Part shown: piece after piece, positions 45,961-58,546 of the stretch
How positions within the stretch are numbered: position 1 is the stretch's first letter
How the letters are laid out: each line of letters starts with the position of its first letter
Source of the DNA: Vicia villosa
Taxonomy: Eukaryota; Streptophyta; Magnoliopsida; Fabales; Fabaceae
Assembly (NCBI RefSeq): GCF_029867415.1
Contig: NC_081184.1
Location: 72,784,616-72,848,615, forward strand
Direction: 5' to 3'
Length of the DNA stretch: 64,000 nt
Translations under genes and position numbers: made by a program
Notes under the pieces: model-generated
Database searches by the model: none
The model's input: only the letters and a program-made list of their open reading frames with translations
What the model was told of the DNA's origin: nothing

Positions 45961-47324
45961 AGGCCAGATGCAGATCCATTCTTAATCTTACATAAAAATC
46001 TACCAACCAATCTCATATATGATGGAATATCAGGACATGGTAAGGTAGAGTCTTTATGTAGTTTTAATGATAGATCATAAGGGGTGTATACTGTCTTGGA
46101 GAATAGAATTAATGAATCTTCTAGCAAGTAGTATTTTCTTCGACATAGAGAAAATCCACATTTAGAATATGCAACGTCAATCCTAATAAAATATTTGAAC
46201 TGACCTAGATCTTTAATATTGAAAGAATTGTACAATGCTTCTTTAATAGACCTCATTTTAGACATTATGCCACCTATTATTATCACTTCATCCACATATA
46301 CAAGAAATATTATGAAATATTATGGATTATGTTTAATGAAGAAAGAATTATGTGAATTGGCATGTATGTATTAATGTTGGATAAAGGAAGGGAGTTAGTC
46401 TTTCATGCCATCTTATGCTAGCTTGCTAAAGTGCATATAGAGACTTGACAAGCTTACATATGTGATTGGGCTTAGTAGTGATAACATCATGTGGAAAAAT
46501 CATGTTAACATCTTCTTGGAATTCTTCATGTAAAAAATTTGTTAACATTGAGGTGATATATGATCCAACTACTGATAGAATCCATATCTATGACAATTTT
46601 GATTGTAAGTTTGGTAACTAGGTAATAAGTCTCAATGTAATCAAGGCCCTCAATTTATCATAATCCTTACCGGCCAGTTGCAAGATATTTAATCCTATAT
46701 ACCCCCATCTACGTCCAATTAGTTTTACATTTGGAGGTAAATCCACAAGTTTCTAAGTCCTTGTTTTCTCTAGAGCATGTAATTCAATCTGCATTGTGTG
46801 ATTCCAATACTCAATTTTACTAGTCTCATCACAAGTTTTTGGCTCAATGTGTGATGTTAAAGACAACGAATAATAACAATGAAATTTAAAAAAGTTATAA
46901 AAAATAGAAATAGGATAGAATATACCTTTAGATGATGTTGTTGAATCATTAGTAACAGTGCATATATAGTTTTGAAAGTATGATGGCTTATACCTAGTTC
47001 TTGATGATGTGCATAAAGGTGTATTTGTAGTAGGTGTAGTTGAAGGAATGTAAGAATATTTTACACGTGAGTATGCATTTGAGATATCGGGATCATGTGT
47101 GTGTGTGTGAGCTAAAGGAAAATAACTCCAAGATATTGTTACAATTTAAAGTTGGACATGATATGGTAGGATATATTCAAGGAAACATACATTATTTGAT
47201 GTGAATATTTTGGTTGTGTCAAGATCAAATAAGACATAGTCTTGCAAGCCAATGGTATAGCCTAGAAAAATAGATTTTTATGGCCTTTGAATATAGTTTT
47301 TTTCTTTTTATTTAAAGGGGGTGT
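45951..47324 (-). pseudogene. Decayed Ty1-copia pol (integrase C-terminus to RT)
   Basis: Reading leftwards on the minus strand, LGYTIGLQDYVLFDLDTT (about 47270-47210) matches the end of Copia integrase. A badly broken RT follows, and VDEVIIIGG then FNIKDLGQFKYFIRID and SLCRRKYYLLE (46295-45951) match the RT region around and after the catalytic YVDD, here VDE. Stops and gaps are frequent. The last codons run into the LTR-like sequence at 45960. Confidence 0.72.
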
Positions 47325-48240
47325 GTCACACCGCAGTTTTGATTATTTTATTTTTAATTGAGTTTTTAGGTGTTTTTGACTTATTTAATCATTTTATTTA
47401 AGTTATTGATTTTTAGGTAGAATTTTATTATACTTAAATTAGTGTAGAAGTGAGGAATGTTAGTTAATATTAAAACTAGAATGTAATTATATTCTTTATA
47501 ATTTAAATAAAAGAGAAACATGAGAAATTCATTTTGGGCATTAGAATAGATGTTTATTAGAATAAGAGAGGTGGGTGAAATAAGTGAGAATTGAGGGGAG
47601 TTTGTAGAATTAATTAAAATAGAAATAAAAATAGGGATTTTATTTAAATAAAGAAGGGAAGGGAGAAGTTTCCAGTACGTAGAATTTTGGAAGAAAAGGC
47701 TAAGGATAGAAAGAGGCAACCATGTGAGAGCTTTTGAATGAGAAGAGGAATTTCATTGTCGTAATTTGAAGTTTTCTGCAAATTTGAGGTAAAGGAGGAA
47801 ACTATTAATCCATGAGTGTTTATGACATAAAGGATATAGATGGGTCCTCATCCTCTTTCTTTTTCCCTATTCTTGGTCCTCCATTTATGAGGTTGGATCA
47901 TGAGATGATTGTGAAAACCTCTCAAGATGATTATGTTATGAATCAGTTAAGATATTGAGATTAATTGTGGAAATTCGTGTGAATTAACATGTCTAAATTT
48001 GAGTATAAATGTTGAATTGATAAAATATGTTCATGCCTTGTGATAAGGCGAAAATTTAAATGTTAAATATGTCTTGGTAGGTGTCTTGTTGTCTGTTTAG
48101 GGACGGCTGGGATTCAAATAGGCGGGTCTTAGATCAATTCAATAGAGAAAAGAAAAATCAAAAAATCAAAAAACATCAAAAAATAGGGAAATAGTTTAAA
48201 AGTCGAGAAAAGTGAGAAATCACGAAATCACGATCGAGGT
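47325..48240 (+). repeat. Chromovirus-like LTR, left part
   Basis: TGTGTCACACCGCAGTTTTG followed by ATTATTTTATTT resembles the start of Tekay-type LTRs (compare TGTAACACCCCGATTATTTA at 48241). It is interrupted by the solo LTR and may continue at 51154. No matching 3' edge was found. Confidence 0.4.
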
Positions 48241-50475
48241 TGTAACACCCCGATTATTTAATTATTTATTTAATTAAATATCATTGTTTTATTTTTGGAA
48301 ATTATCGGTTGAGAAGTATATTTTGGTGAATAAGTGACTAGGTCGGCAAATAGATTATTATATCGATGGAATATTATTAAAAATGATGTATTGGTTATTG
48401 TTGGGTTATTTATCTTATTGGGCCTAAATTGGTTTGTGTGGAATAATAAAGAGGAGGTGTAAAGTCTAAGCCCAATTGGAATGATAAAATTAGGGTTTTA
48501 GAGAATGAGAAGAGTAGTGTTGTCATTTGGGAGAAAACAAAATTTGAAGAGAAGGAGGCAAGTCTTGGAGGAGAGGAACAAGCTTAAAGATTTCCATCCA
48601 TGGTGCTCAATCGGAAGTGCAATCGGAGACCTATCAAGTTACTTCAAATTGAATGAGGTAAGGATGGGATTCTCTTCCTATAATGGGGCTTATCAACAAT
48701 TGTATGTGGGGGAATGGGGTGTGTAGATTTATTGCATTATCTTGTGTTGATTGTTACTGTTCATAGAAAATTGAAATTGAGAAATAATGTTGTCGTTGTT
48801 GTGCGTTAGAAATAGAAATTGAATTTGGAAATAAACTGATTAAGATTCTGTGCATTCTGGAAATGAATAAAAAACGAGAGAAGGGGCACCAGGCCTACGA
48901 CGGGCGGCATAACCTATTTGACGGACGGCATGAAGTCTGGCCTTTGACAGCCGGCAGCCAGCCCATGACGGGCGGCATTTTGTATGAAGGGGGTTTCTGA
49001 GCGGCACCCCCATTAAGCTACCTCCTTTCGTTTTGATGCAATTCTCAATGTGTGTTGTATATTATTTTTCTGGTTGTTCCATACATGAGCGTGTTGTTCT
49101 GTTTGTTCCCATGTACTGCTATTGTTACTTAAATTATATAATGGCATGTATAGAATGGAAATGGATCTATAATGTATATACTGGTATCATATAATTGGAA
49201 ACAGTAAGATAACAATTGTGAGACAGTATAGAACAATTACCGTGTTGCAGTAATGCTAGAAATTGGTAAACTGACTAGAAACAGTATGAGATTAAAATAG
49301 GTGATTTAATTGATGATTAATAGTTGTATTAATTAAATTTAGTCCATTTAATTGGAAAATACTTGGACTTAGATAAATTATTCGGTTTGTCGGTAAATAA
49401 CGGTATCTTGAGAATTTGACCATAATCATGTTTTGAGATTTAGTAAATAACATAGGGGTATGGTATGACTGTAAGTAGTGAATTTAACTGGACGAATCGA
49501 ATAACCGATAAAGAATAGAATTGTATCCGAATTAATCGGTTGAGCTGTGATTTTAGTGACTTGGGAGTATAAGCCAAAAATTCGTAAAGTCGTGAATATT
49601 AAGGATTTAACCAGAAATTAGATAACCGATAGTGACGTAGGATATATCCGATTAATTAGAGATTATTAGGTGAATCATTTTGGTTAGTTGATAGTGGATT
49701 AGTGAGTTAATTAAAAGACTAACTTATAGGGAATGATGAGGCTAAAGTGAATTGACTTAATGTATTGATTTGTTGTGATATACCTAAACATGATGATGTT
49801 GTGATGATTTTGTTAAAATGTGAAGTTATATGTTTGTCGTGATATACCGAAGCATGATGATATCGTGTTGATTTTGTTACTGTGTGAAGATGGAAGATTA
49901 TTTGTGACGTTGAATAACCTCTAGCAATTGGTAATTATCAGTGATATAGACGTATTCCTCGTGACGATGTGTGATTGTGATGAGTATGTTGTGTATGTCT
50001 TGTTTGTCGAGTCACATTTCATATGCATACTCTATGACGGTCTGGATTGGCAAATTAGTGACGAAGGCTTATGCCTTGTGCCTCTGAATTGGGTAATTGG
50101 TGACGGGGGTTGAAGCTCTGATTGGTACCACAGGCATATACATGAGTCATGTCCCATGTGTCTTATGTGATTCATAGTTGTGACGTTTTGTGACTACATC
50201 GTGATTGTATTTCGTGACTTGTTAAATGATGGAAGTATGTGAAGATGTGAATTGATGATTTTATGAATAGTATGATGGCATCAATACTTGTGAATGTGAT
50301 TAACTGAATATGTCTGATGTGATTTATATGTGATTGATGTTTGGTGACTAGATGTGTGACTTATATGTGATGTTTTGTGACTAGATGTATGACTTATGTG
50401 CGGTGATGTTTTGGGATTAAAATTGTAATTTATACTTGTGATGCATCATGACTTGGCTTGCAAAGTAAATGACTG

Positions 50476-50561
<86 letters not shown>

Positions 50562-51148
50562 GATGTGAATATGAAGTTTTGTGGCTTATGATGCGATGAA
50601 AAGTATGTGAGATTTGTGAATTGGTGAAACCATGATGTGTATATAATACTGGTGATGTGATAACTATATATGTCTGAATCCTAATATACAATTTATCATG
50701 CGCTCACTTATATGATTTGATATCTCACCCTTTTCTCTTGTTCGTCGTTGCCTTTATATTGGTAACGTGCAGGTGTTCGAGTATGAAGATTTAGTTGTCG
50801 TTAATCGAGTCGGTTGTCGCTCTGATACGTAATACTCGGGGGGGCGATTTATGACGTTATGATGTTGTTTTTAATTGTTTTATCTTAGCTGAATAAGATG
50901 TTATTGATTCAAAGATTGAGAACTATGATTCCGCCATGTTCTAATAAAAGAAGTTATTCTGTTTTGAAAAGTATTATACATTGAGTATTTGTTTGATTGA
51001 TTAAAGAAAGTGTTATGTATCCTCTAAATGCGATGATGTGATTTATTGTTAAATGAATATGTGACGCCTCATTTGTTTGTCAAGAAATTTTTTTAAATAC
51101 TCTGATATTTTCCGCATTATAATAGCCGGGTAGAAATGGGGTGTTACA
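48241..51148 (+). mobile_element. Solo LTR of a Tekay-type chromovirus, 2.9 kb
   Basis: It starts TGTAACACCCCGATTATTTA and ends AATGGGGTGTTACA, bounded by GAGGT (48236-48240 and 51149-51153). No internal region is attached. It has a GC-rich block with repeated GACGGGCGGCAT (48895-48990), an AT-rich promoter-like left half, a (TA)n tract (50479-50559), and a conserved 3' block (CTCACCC...GGTAACGTGCAGG, ACTCGGGGGG near 50830). Confidence 0.92.
50479..50559. repeat. (TA)n microsatellite
   Basis: About 80 bp of TA lie inside the solo LTR. Confidence 0.98.
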
Positions 51149-51330
51149 GAGGTCGCGCGACGGCGAGGCCGTGCCGGAGGTCGGAGATGGCAATGTCGCG
51201 CTGGTACAGAGGTTGCGGATCGCCAGTGAGTGGCGGTGGCGCAGGACGAAAAGGCAGAGGCGACGCGAGCCAAAACATCGGTGGCGGCGCAGGCAGGATC
51301 GTCGGCGAGTTTCGTGGTCCTGTTCAATGA
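51149..51330. other. GC-rich island at the solo-LTR target
   Basis: CGCGCGACGGCGAGGCCGTG and similar sequence forms a GC-rich island in strongly AT-rich surroundings. Arg/Gly-rich frames on both strands are composition effects. It probably belongs to the LTR-like sequence of 47325-48240, since chromovirus LTRs here carry GC-rich blocks. Confidence 0.5.
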
Positions 51331-52476
<1,146 letters not shown>

Positions 52477-54599
52477 TCTAAAACATGGTTTAGCCTAAAA
52501 TATCACAATGCAATAAAAGGAATAATATAGTTTTGATTATATATAGAATTTATGGATTGGGCAGATGGTTTCAAGTAGCATTAGCATCGGAAACTAATGC
52601 ATCTATCTACAATTTATATAGGCATCCAACCTGATTACTCAAACAAATCATCCTTTTGTTTTTCAAATCATATAAACACATTTTTGAACAAGAAAATCAA
52701 TGGAACAGTGTCCTGATAAGCATAACTTTGAGACCGAAATTAGATTTAGATTAATAGAGGATCCATCAAAAGAACTTCATTTTTCATAACTGAAGACTAA
52801 TAATTCAAACATATTAAGAACTCTGTGACTTGATCCACAAGGAAGTAGTTTTGAACAAGCTGCATACAAAGATAACAACATTGATGAATGTATGTACACA
52901 CAGGCAAGGGATGATTGGAAACAAGCTTTTCCCTTAGATATTTCTATTCAATAAAGTGTGTTATCACAAATTTTGTTGATTGATTCAAACGATTTATTGA
53001 TGATTGAATATTAAAATTTTGAATTTTGTCAACTTTAGGGATCCTTTCTTTCTTGCAAATCACTACAAACATCAATCGCATTTTTATGAACACAATCCTT
53101 GAAGCAATATGATCAGAAATAAAATTCAATATCCAAGAATGAATAATTTGATTGCATCGTTTCCATTGATTTCAATTAAGATTGTTGTGAAAAACTGATA
53201 GAATAATTCAAATCACTTTCGGTGAATTATTCAGATTATCAAACACGCCAAAAAATTGATTTGTGGGGATAAAGAACAATGATGACAAAAATAAATGGCA
53301 TAAAGCAACACAATAATCTATCAAAGGTGAAAGAAAATCCACAACAAGCTATAAGAAGATAAAAGACAAGAAATACAATAGTTTGTTTATCCAAATCAAT
53401 TAAATGATCTACTCTTGGGGGGGGGAGGGGGAGAGAGCATATCTCTGATTCATTATACTTCTAAAATTTGTTACAAAAAATTACAAAAGAGTTACAAGAA
53501 AATAGTCAGTCAAATTTTCAAGAACAAGCCCTATTTTTTACCCAGGTGTTTTTCAATATCTCAAACTCTCTATATATAAATCACATAAGCCCGTGGTATT
53601 AAAAAGTATTTTCTAATCTCTCCAACTCTGTATATATGATTAACACAAGGTTAAGGTGTTTATAAGTGTTTCTCAATCCCTTTAGATATTTCCAAATATC
53701 TCTCTGAAATCCCAAAAACATAATCTTATAGATTTCTACCTTTGCCTCTCTAAATTTATGGAGGATTTCCACCATCGCCTCCATTTGTCTTTCAGATTAC
53801 ATTATGATGGTTATCAAGACAAAAATGATATAGATGCATCTTTATAATTGTTGAAGTCCAATAAATCTTTAACGATATCTTTTATATTAATTTAAAATAT
53901 TATAAATATTTGTAATATCTTTTATACTATTTTAAAGTATTTCTTAGTATCTTAGAATATCTCTAAGTATCTAAGAATATCTCCAAGTATCTTAGAGTAT
54001 CTCTAAATTAATATAAAAAAATATGTATAATATTCTGATATTAACTAATAAATCCGCAAACCAAAAAAACCAAGTTTGATACTCGTGAACAAGTCACTCA
54101 TGAGCCAATTGAACTGATGACTAATCAACCATGACCATTGATTGAGTCAACCGTTAACTAGTCATCCCCTTGACCATTGACCAAATCAAACATTGATCTT
54201 TGACCAGTTGTTGACTTTTGATATAAAGTCAACAATACCAAAAATGTATTTTCCTTCCCTTCATCACTAGAGGTTTTAGGGTATACTTCAATAATCTTGA
54301 CCTTGACTTGAAACCCTGGTGATGTCAATTTACTAATCAACCACTTAGCTGCTCTCTACCATGTTGAATCGCTATTTAGCAACTTTGAGTAAATTCAACC
54401 CACAGTTAAACCTTGATCTTGTCAATTGCATCCACTTGTTTCCAATCACATTTATCTGCTTAGGTAATCTATTAAGCTCACGTGCATGGTTCTATAACAA
54501 TATTTAACTCTCCTTGCTTTTGAATGCCTTCTTGAAGGTCCATGTTTTTTAGTTTTGCAACCCTTTAGCCACATTCAAAGCATAGCACACAAGACCAAC
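52477..54599. other. AT-rich intergenic sequence, no gene recognised
   Basis: It contains a G-run (GGGGGGGGGAGGGGGAGAGA, 53418-53437) and a duplicated phrase around 53560-53690 (CTCTCCAACTCTGTATATAT and variant). Old Copia LTR sequence is possible but not demonstrable. Confidence 0.4.
53934..54008. repeat. Short tandem repeat, about 20-bp unit
   Basis: Four degenerate units of AGTATCTTAGAATATCTCTA occur head to tail. Confidence 0.75.
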
Positions 54600-54973
54600 A
54601 TAATCGTCCCTTTGATATGGTATAATCGTTTATTCATTGCCACTAGTATCTATAGTAGAAAACTCTACCTAAAACTGAATCTTCTCCGCCATAATTTCTA
54701 AAAGCTTCATCATCACGTCTTCATTCTTCTTCCCCTGACGGAACTCACTAAAAGTAATACATATGCGATAAATGAACTTTGATCCTCAGGTTTATTTCCC
54801 AACAACTCATAACCCTTTCCACCTCTTGAATAGCCATTGAAGACACAATCCACAATTTTACCATCAAGTTGAATTAGCTTGATAATTGCAGTAGGCAAAG
54901 CTTTGGTGGCCTTCGAATAAGAGTAGTTTTTAAGTTTCCTACTACAAACTACCATAGTTGTTTGAAACTGCAT
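54600..54973 (-). pseudogene. Possible Copia integrase-tail remnant
   Basis: The minus strand has KIVDCVFNGYSRGGKGYELLG, which resembles the C-terminal integrase phrase (C.FLGY..G.KGY.L) of Copia elements. The frame continues with no other recognisable block and then hits stops. The similarity is short, so the call is tentative. Confidence 0.35.
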
Positions 54974-55187
54974 TTCTATGAATGATTACTTGTCGACCAT
55001 GTAAACTGTTTTGGCACCCGCTTTACTTAAAAATTCAATAACAACTATGTGGTAACATGCGTTTTTATCTCTTGTAAGTTATATTCTAACTATATTGCAG
55101 TTTCGCATAATTTATCATTACTTGTAGAACAATCATCCTCATTGCGTTGATGTAATATGACAAAACAATAATAATTTTTTAAGGGTT

Positions 55188-55484
55188 AATACCACTTTTT
55201 ACCCCTATACTATAGGCGAAATTCGTTCTACCCCCTGATAATATTTTTTTTAGTTTCCCCCTGTAATATTTTTTTTGTTTGAATTATTCTCCTAAGCGTG
55301 CAATTTAAACACCAAATCTGAGGGAAAATCAAACAAAAAAATATTACAGAGAGGTAGACTTTACACTTAGAGGAAAAAAGACATAATATTTTTATATTTC
55401 AAGGGGGTATTTGAAAAAAAAAAATATAGGAAAAAAATCGAATTTTATCTATATTACATAGAATTTTATATATTTAACCCTTTT
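55188..55484. mobile_element. C-rich GGGTTAATA-type MITE, two-ended copy
   Basis: Left GGGTTAATACCACTTTTTAC then CCCCTATACTATAGGCGAAA; right end TATATTTAACCC. The inverted ends and the ACCCC/CCCCCTG blocks match the fragments at 3081 and 44243. No clear target duplication was seen. Confidence 0.65.
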
Positions 55485-56143
55485 CTTAATAGTCTCGTTT
55501 CATGGTCAAATGTCAATAAAAAACTTCCATAGATTCACCTATCATAACATATTAATTTCATTTGTTTTTTCAATACAAAATTACAATAAAAAAATTTAAA
55601 TCAACCTCCCGTGGTCCATCTTTAAACCTTTCCTACCTAAAATGTCTATATAAAAGCTCCATTTCTTAAAAAGTTATACACTTGCTAATTTTTCGATTCT
55701 TGTCCATTTCCTCTTTTCTATTCATTTCATATTTTTCTATAAAATCTTCTTTCCATTAGAATATATGCACACCTTAAAGGGAGAAGATATCAAAATAATC
55801 TTTATTCTATCCACACCAAGAATTTCGGTTTAATTATAATTTTGATGCTCAAAATAATACATGATTTCTCTCTTCAATTATTTTCGAACAATTTTAGTCC
55901 TTTAAGTTTTTTATCATTACAAATAAATTCTTTCATTTCTATTTTTTTTTTTAATTCAAGCCTCTCAATTTTTTTTTTAGTCTATACTATGTCTACGCTT
56001 GCTTGGTCCCAGGTAAATACTCCTTTGCTTGCAGGTGATTGTGGTCATATGCTATTTGGCACTCTATGTTCAAATATTTGGTGTTACTCAAATACATAGA
56101 GAGTGCTATTTATACACCAAAATTCATACACCTATATTTATAC
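55485..56143. other. AT- and pyrimidine-rich sequence
   Basis: No gene is recognised. An 85-aa frame (55842-56099) is rich in Phe, Leu and Ser because of T-rich composition and is not supported. Confidence 0.35.
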
Positions 56144-56146
56144 TAA

Positions 56147-56520
56147 GGCTATGTTTGTGAGTTTGGAGGGGAAGGGAAGACTTCCGAAAACGAAATTTTA
56201 AAATAATATAGAAAAATATTTGCAATTATTTTAAAAAATTATTTTGTTTAGAATGATAAAAGAGTCATTAACATTACTAAATTTTTAATTTTCAGAATAG
56301 TATAACAACCTAAAAGATATTTAGAAAATTTATGTAAGTCTTCCAAAACCTCCTTCAATAGCATTTTTGAGTTCCCCCATTTTATGGAATTTTTGGTGTT
56401 ATGAATAAAATCAAACCCTCCAAAACCCTCGTATCCAAATTTTTTTTATTTTTTTCACTCAATTCTTCCTATTTTTTAAAATCCTTATCTCCTTTATCTT
56501 CCAAACTCGCAAACAAAATC
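56147..56520. mobile_element. PIF/Harbinger-type MITE, 374 bp
   Basis: Left GGCTATGTTTGTGAGTTTGG and right CTTCCAAACTCGCAAACAAA are inverted, and TAA flanks both ends (56144-56146 and 56521-56523). A 3-bp TAA/TTA duplication fits PIF/Harbinger. Confidence 0.78.
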
Positions 56521-57000
56521 TAAATAAAATACAACAAGGACAAACATTCATTTGTATTGTAAGAAGTCAAGAATTAATTATTAAATATAAATAAAAAAAA
56601 AATGAAACCTTATGAAAATACGGTTGTCATCTTTAGTGTAAGAATATCAATTCTAAAATACATATGGTTTGTATCAAATGTAAAGAGTGGTGCTGTAGGG
56701 TCATCGCAAAAGTAAATAGGTGTCCTTTAACTTTTGAATTTTAAAACATTCTATATATAAATAATTCATTGTAGTTCATGTGTCATAGAAGTGAGTGATC
56801 ATGTATGTAGTCTACTTCTAATGAAGTGCTAGCTACTATAATTTGTTTTTCTATCAAGTAGTTTAGTTGTTGGAATTCATCCTTTAAAAGTGAATAAATA
56901 GGATGTCACATGATTAAACCTACGCCTTTGCATCTAATGTCATTTTAAATTAGGTGATTAAGAATATTCTATGTAGGGTGTATATAGGTTGTGTTAGACC
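56521..57000. other. AT-rich spacer
   Basis: I see nothing supportable here. Confidence 0.3.
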
Positions 57001-57590
57001 CGAGTTTGGTCTAATCTATTATTCAACCAGTTCGACCATTATTGTTCGCTATCTTTCGGAGCGCGTCATGCGGCGGTTCAGCTATTGTCAGATGATATCT
57101 CACAACTCTTCTGTCTCCGCTCCTATCTTGATGACCCTTCGGCAGATATATGAGGCCTTTGCAGACTTTGAGCATCACATGGTTCCGGACGAGGCTCGGG
57201 CGACGTGAGCAGAGGTAGATTGGAGTTGCGCCGGTGGATACATCACTTGGTATTTCACTGTGTCACACCCCTACATGATCCCCACTGCAGAGGGATCACC
57301 GCCCAGACCAGCTCATTAGAAGATTTTGTAGACTCGTCAGTCTCAGTTGGACCGCACACAGGATGTTCTTCCTCACTGTCGTGAGATACTTGAGATGGCG
57401 CGGGCAAGCATTGACGGTGGTTTCTTCCCTGAGGGGTCTGATCACAGGCTTATACTGGATGATATCATGAGGGTGGCAGATGGGGCATTTTTGTATCGTA
57501 GACATCATGCCAGTACGGGTGGGGCACTTGACGGTAGAGGCAGAGTATCTGAAAGATGACGCGGTGGAGGCAGATGTGGCGCAAAAGGCA
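57001..57590 (+). pseudogene. Plant-mobile-domain (MAIN-like) C-terminal relic
   Basis: The phrases YLSERVMRRFSYCQMI, QIYEAFADFEHHMVPDEARA and GGYITWYFTVSHPYMIPTAE follow the order found at the C-terminus of MAIN-like/PMD proteins of legumes, which spread within Mutator-like and other transposons. A TGA ends the first frame at 57206-57208, the reading continues with a stop near 57318, then in another frame through DRTQDVLPHCREILEMARAS and PEGSDHRLILDDIMRV to 57559. It is therefore broken. The N-terminal part is not seen upstream. Confidence 0.65.
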
Positions 57591-57832
57591 GAGGAGAGGA
57601 TGAAAATGTTGTCTGAAACACATAGTAGTGATCGTGCTGATTATTTTGATGTCTGTGTTTTTATTAGATTGATGTACTTTATTTTGATTATGTATGACAC
57701 TATTGATTTGTACGATGTATTCTTGTTGTGTACTATATATCATTGCCTTTACATTACACTACTTTGATGTATTATATTTTGATGTTAAAAAAATTGGAAT
57801 TTTAGAGTAAAATGATGTTGATTTAAAATATA

Positions 57833-57860
57833 ATGTTCCGTAGGTACATCTACGGAACAT
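57833..57860. repeat. Perfect-arm hairpin ATGTTCCGTAG / CTACGGAACAT
   Basis: Two 11-bp arms surround a six-base GTACAT loop. It lies just beyond the PMD relic and next to a (TA)n tract. It could be a transposon end or a terminator-like structure. Confidence 0.75.
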
Positions 57861-57875
57861 TCTGTTTTTAACATG

Positions 57876-57879
<4 letters not shown>

Positions 57880-57922
<43 letters not shown>
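57880..57922. repeat. (TA)n microsatellite
   Basis: About 43 bp of TA lie left of the one-sided MITE copy at 57923. Confidence 0.98.
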
Positions 57923-57925
<3 letters not shown>

Positions 57926-58072
57926 GACGACTCAAGTGAGAACACTTGGTTATTATGAGAAATGAGAACAATGAATCACGACTATTAAATTTTGATTTTG
58001 TTGATTTTAATGGACTGGATTGGTTTCTCTTTCTATGATGATTTAAAATAAATATATATATATATATATATA
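57923..58072. mobile_element. Degraded TATCAAATGAGAAC-family MITE, copy c
   Basis: GGGGACGACTCAAGTGAGAA and CTTGGTTATTATGAGAAATG match the left arm of copy b (37541). The right arm is not recognisable. A short (TA)n lies on its right (about 58049-58072). Confidence 0.65.
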
Positions 58073-58074
58073 TC

Positions 58075-58487
58075 TTTCCGAGCGGAACACGTGGCCAGCA
58101 ACGGTGAAGCTTGAAATCCGAAATGGTTGGAGGAGAAAAAAGGTGGTTACACCTGCAAGGCACTCCGATGCCAAAATAAGTGTTCGGACAACAAGGTACA
58201 ACAAAAGTGTGAGATTTTGGGTGAAAAAGAGATTACATTGCCCTCTAGGGTTAGAGGGCTATTTATAGGATTGTTCTATGCGGAAAGGACTCCACTTTTT
58301 GAGGACCCATGCGAGGCGCTAGGCCAGGAAACGCGCGAGTTGGCTGTTGCCGAGCACGAGGCTTCAGCGTGCTCGGTTATGTCTTGTGTTTTCCCGGAGC
58401 GAGCCGAGGAAGGCTGTCGCATGTGTGGACCATAATGTCTTGGGCCAAAGAGTGGATTGGCCTAATTGGAATAATTTAACCAGTCCA

Positions 58488-58489
<2 letters not shown>
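58075..58489. repeat. Fragment of a Ty3-gypsy LTR
   Basis: CACCTGCAAGGCACTCCGATGCC followed by GGCTATTTATAGGA is the kind of phrase found in gypsy LTR U3/R regions in legumes (from general knowledge). The 102-aa frame through it is not protein-like. Edges and family are unknown. Confidence 0.4.

Positions 58490-58542
<53 letters not shown>
58490..58542. repeat. (TA)n microsatellite
   Basis: About 53 bp of TA follow the LTR fragment. Confidence 0.98.

Positions 58543-58546
<4 letters not shown>

Noticed and set aside
58127..58435. 102-aa Cys-containing frame
   Set aside because: It lies in a gypsy LTR-like fragment and has no recognisable domain.
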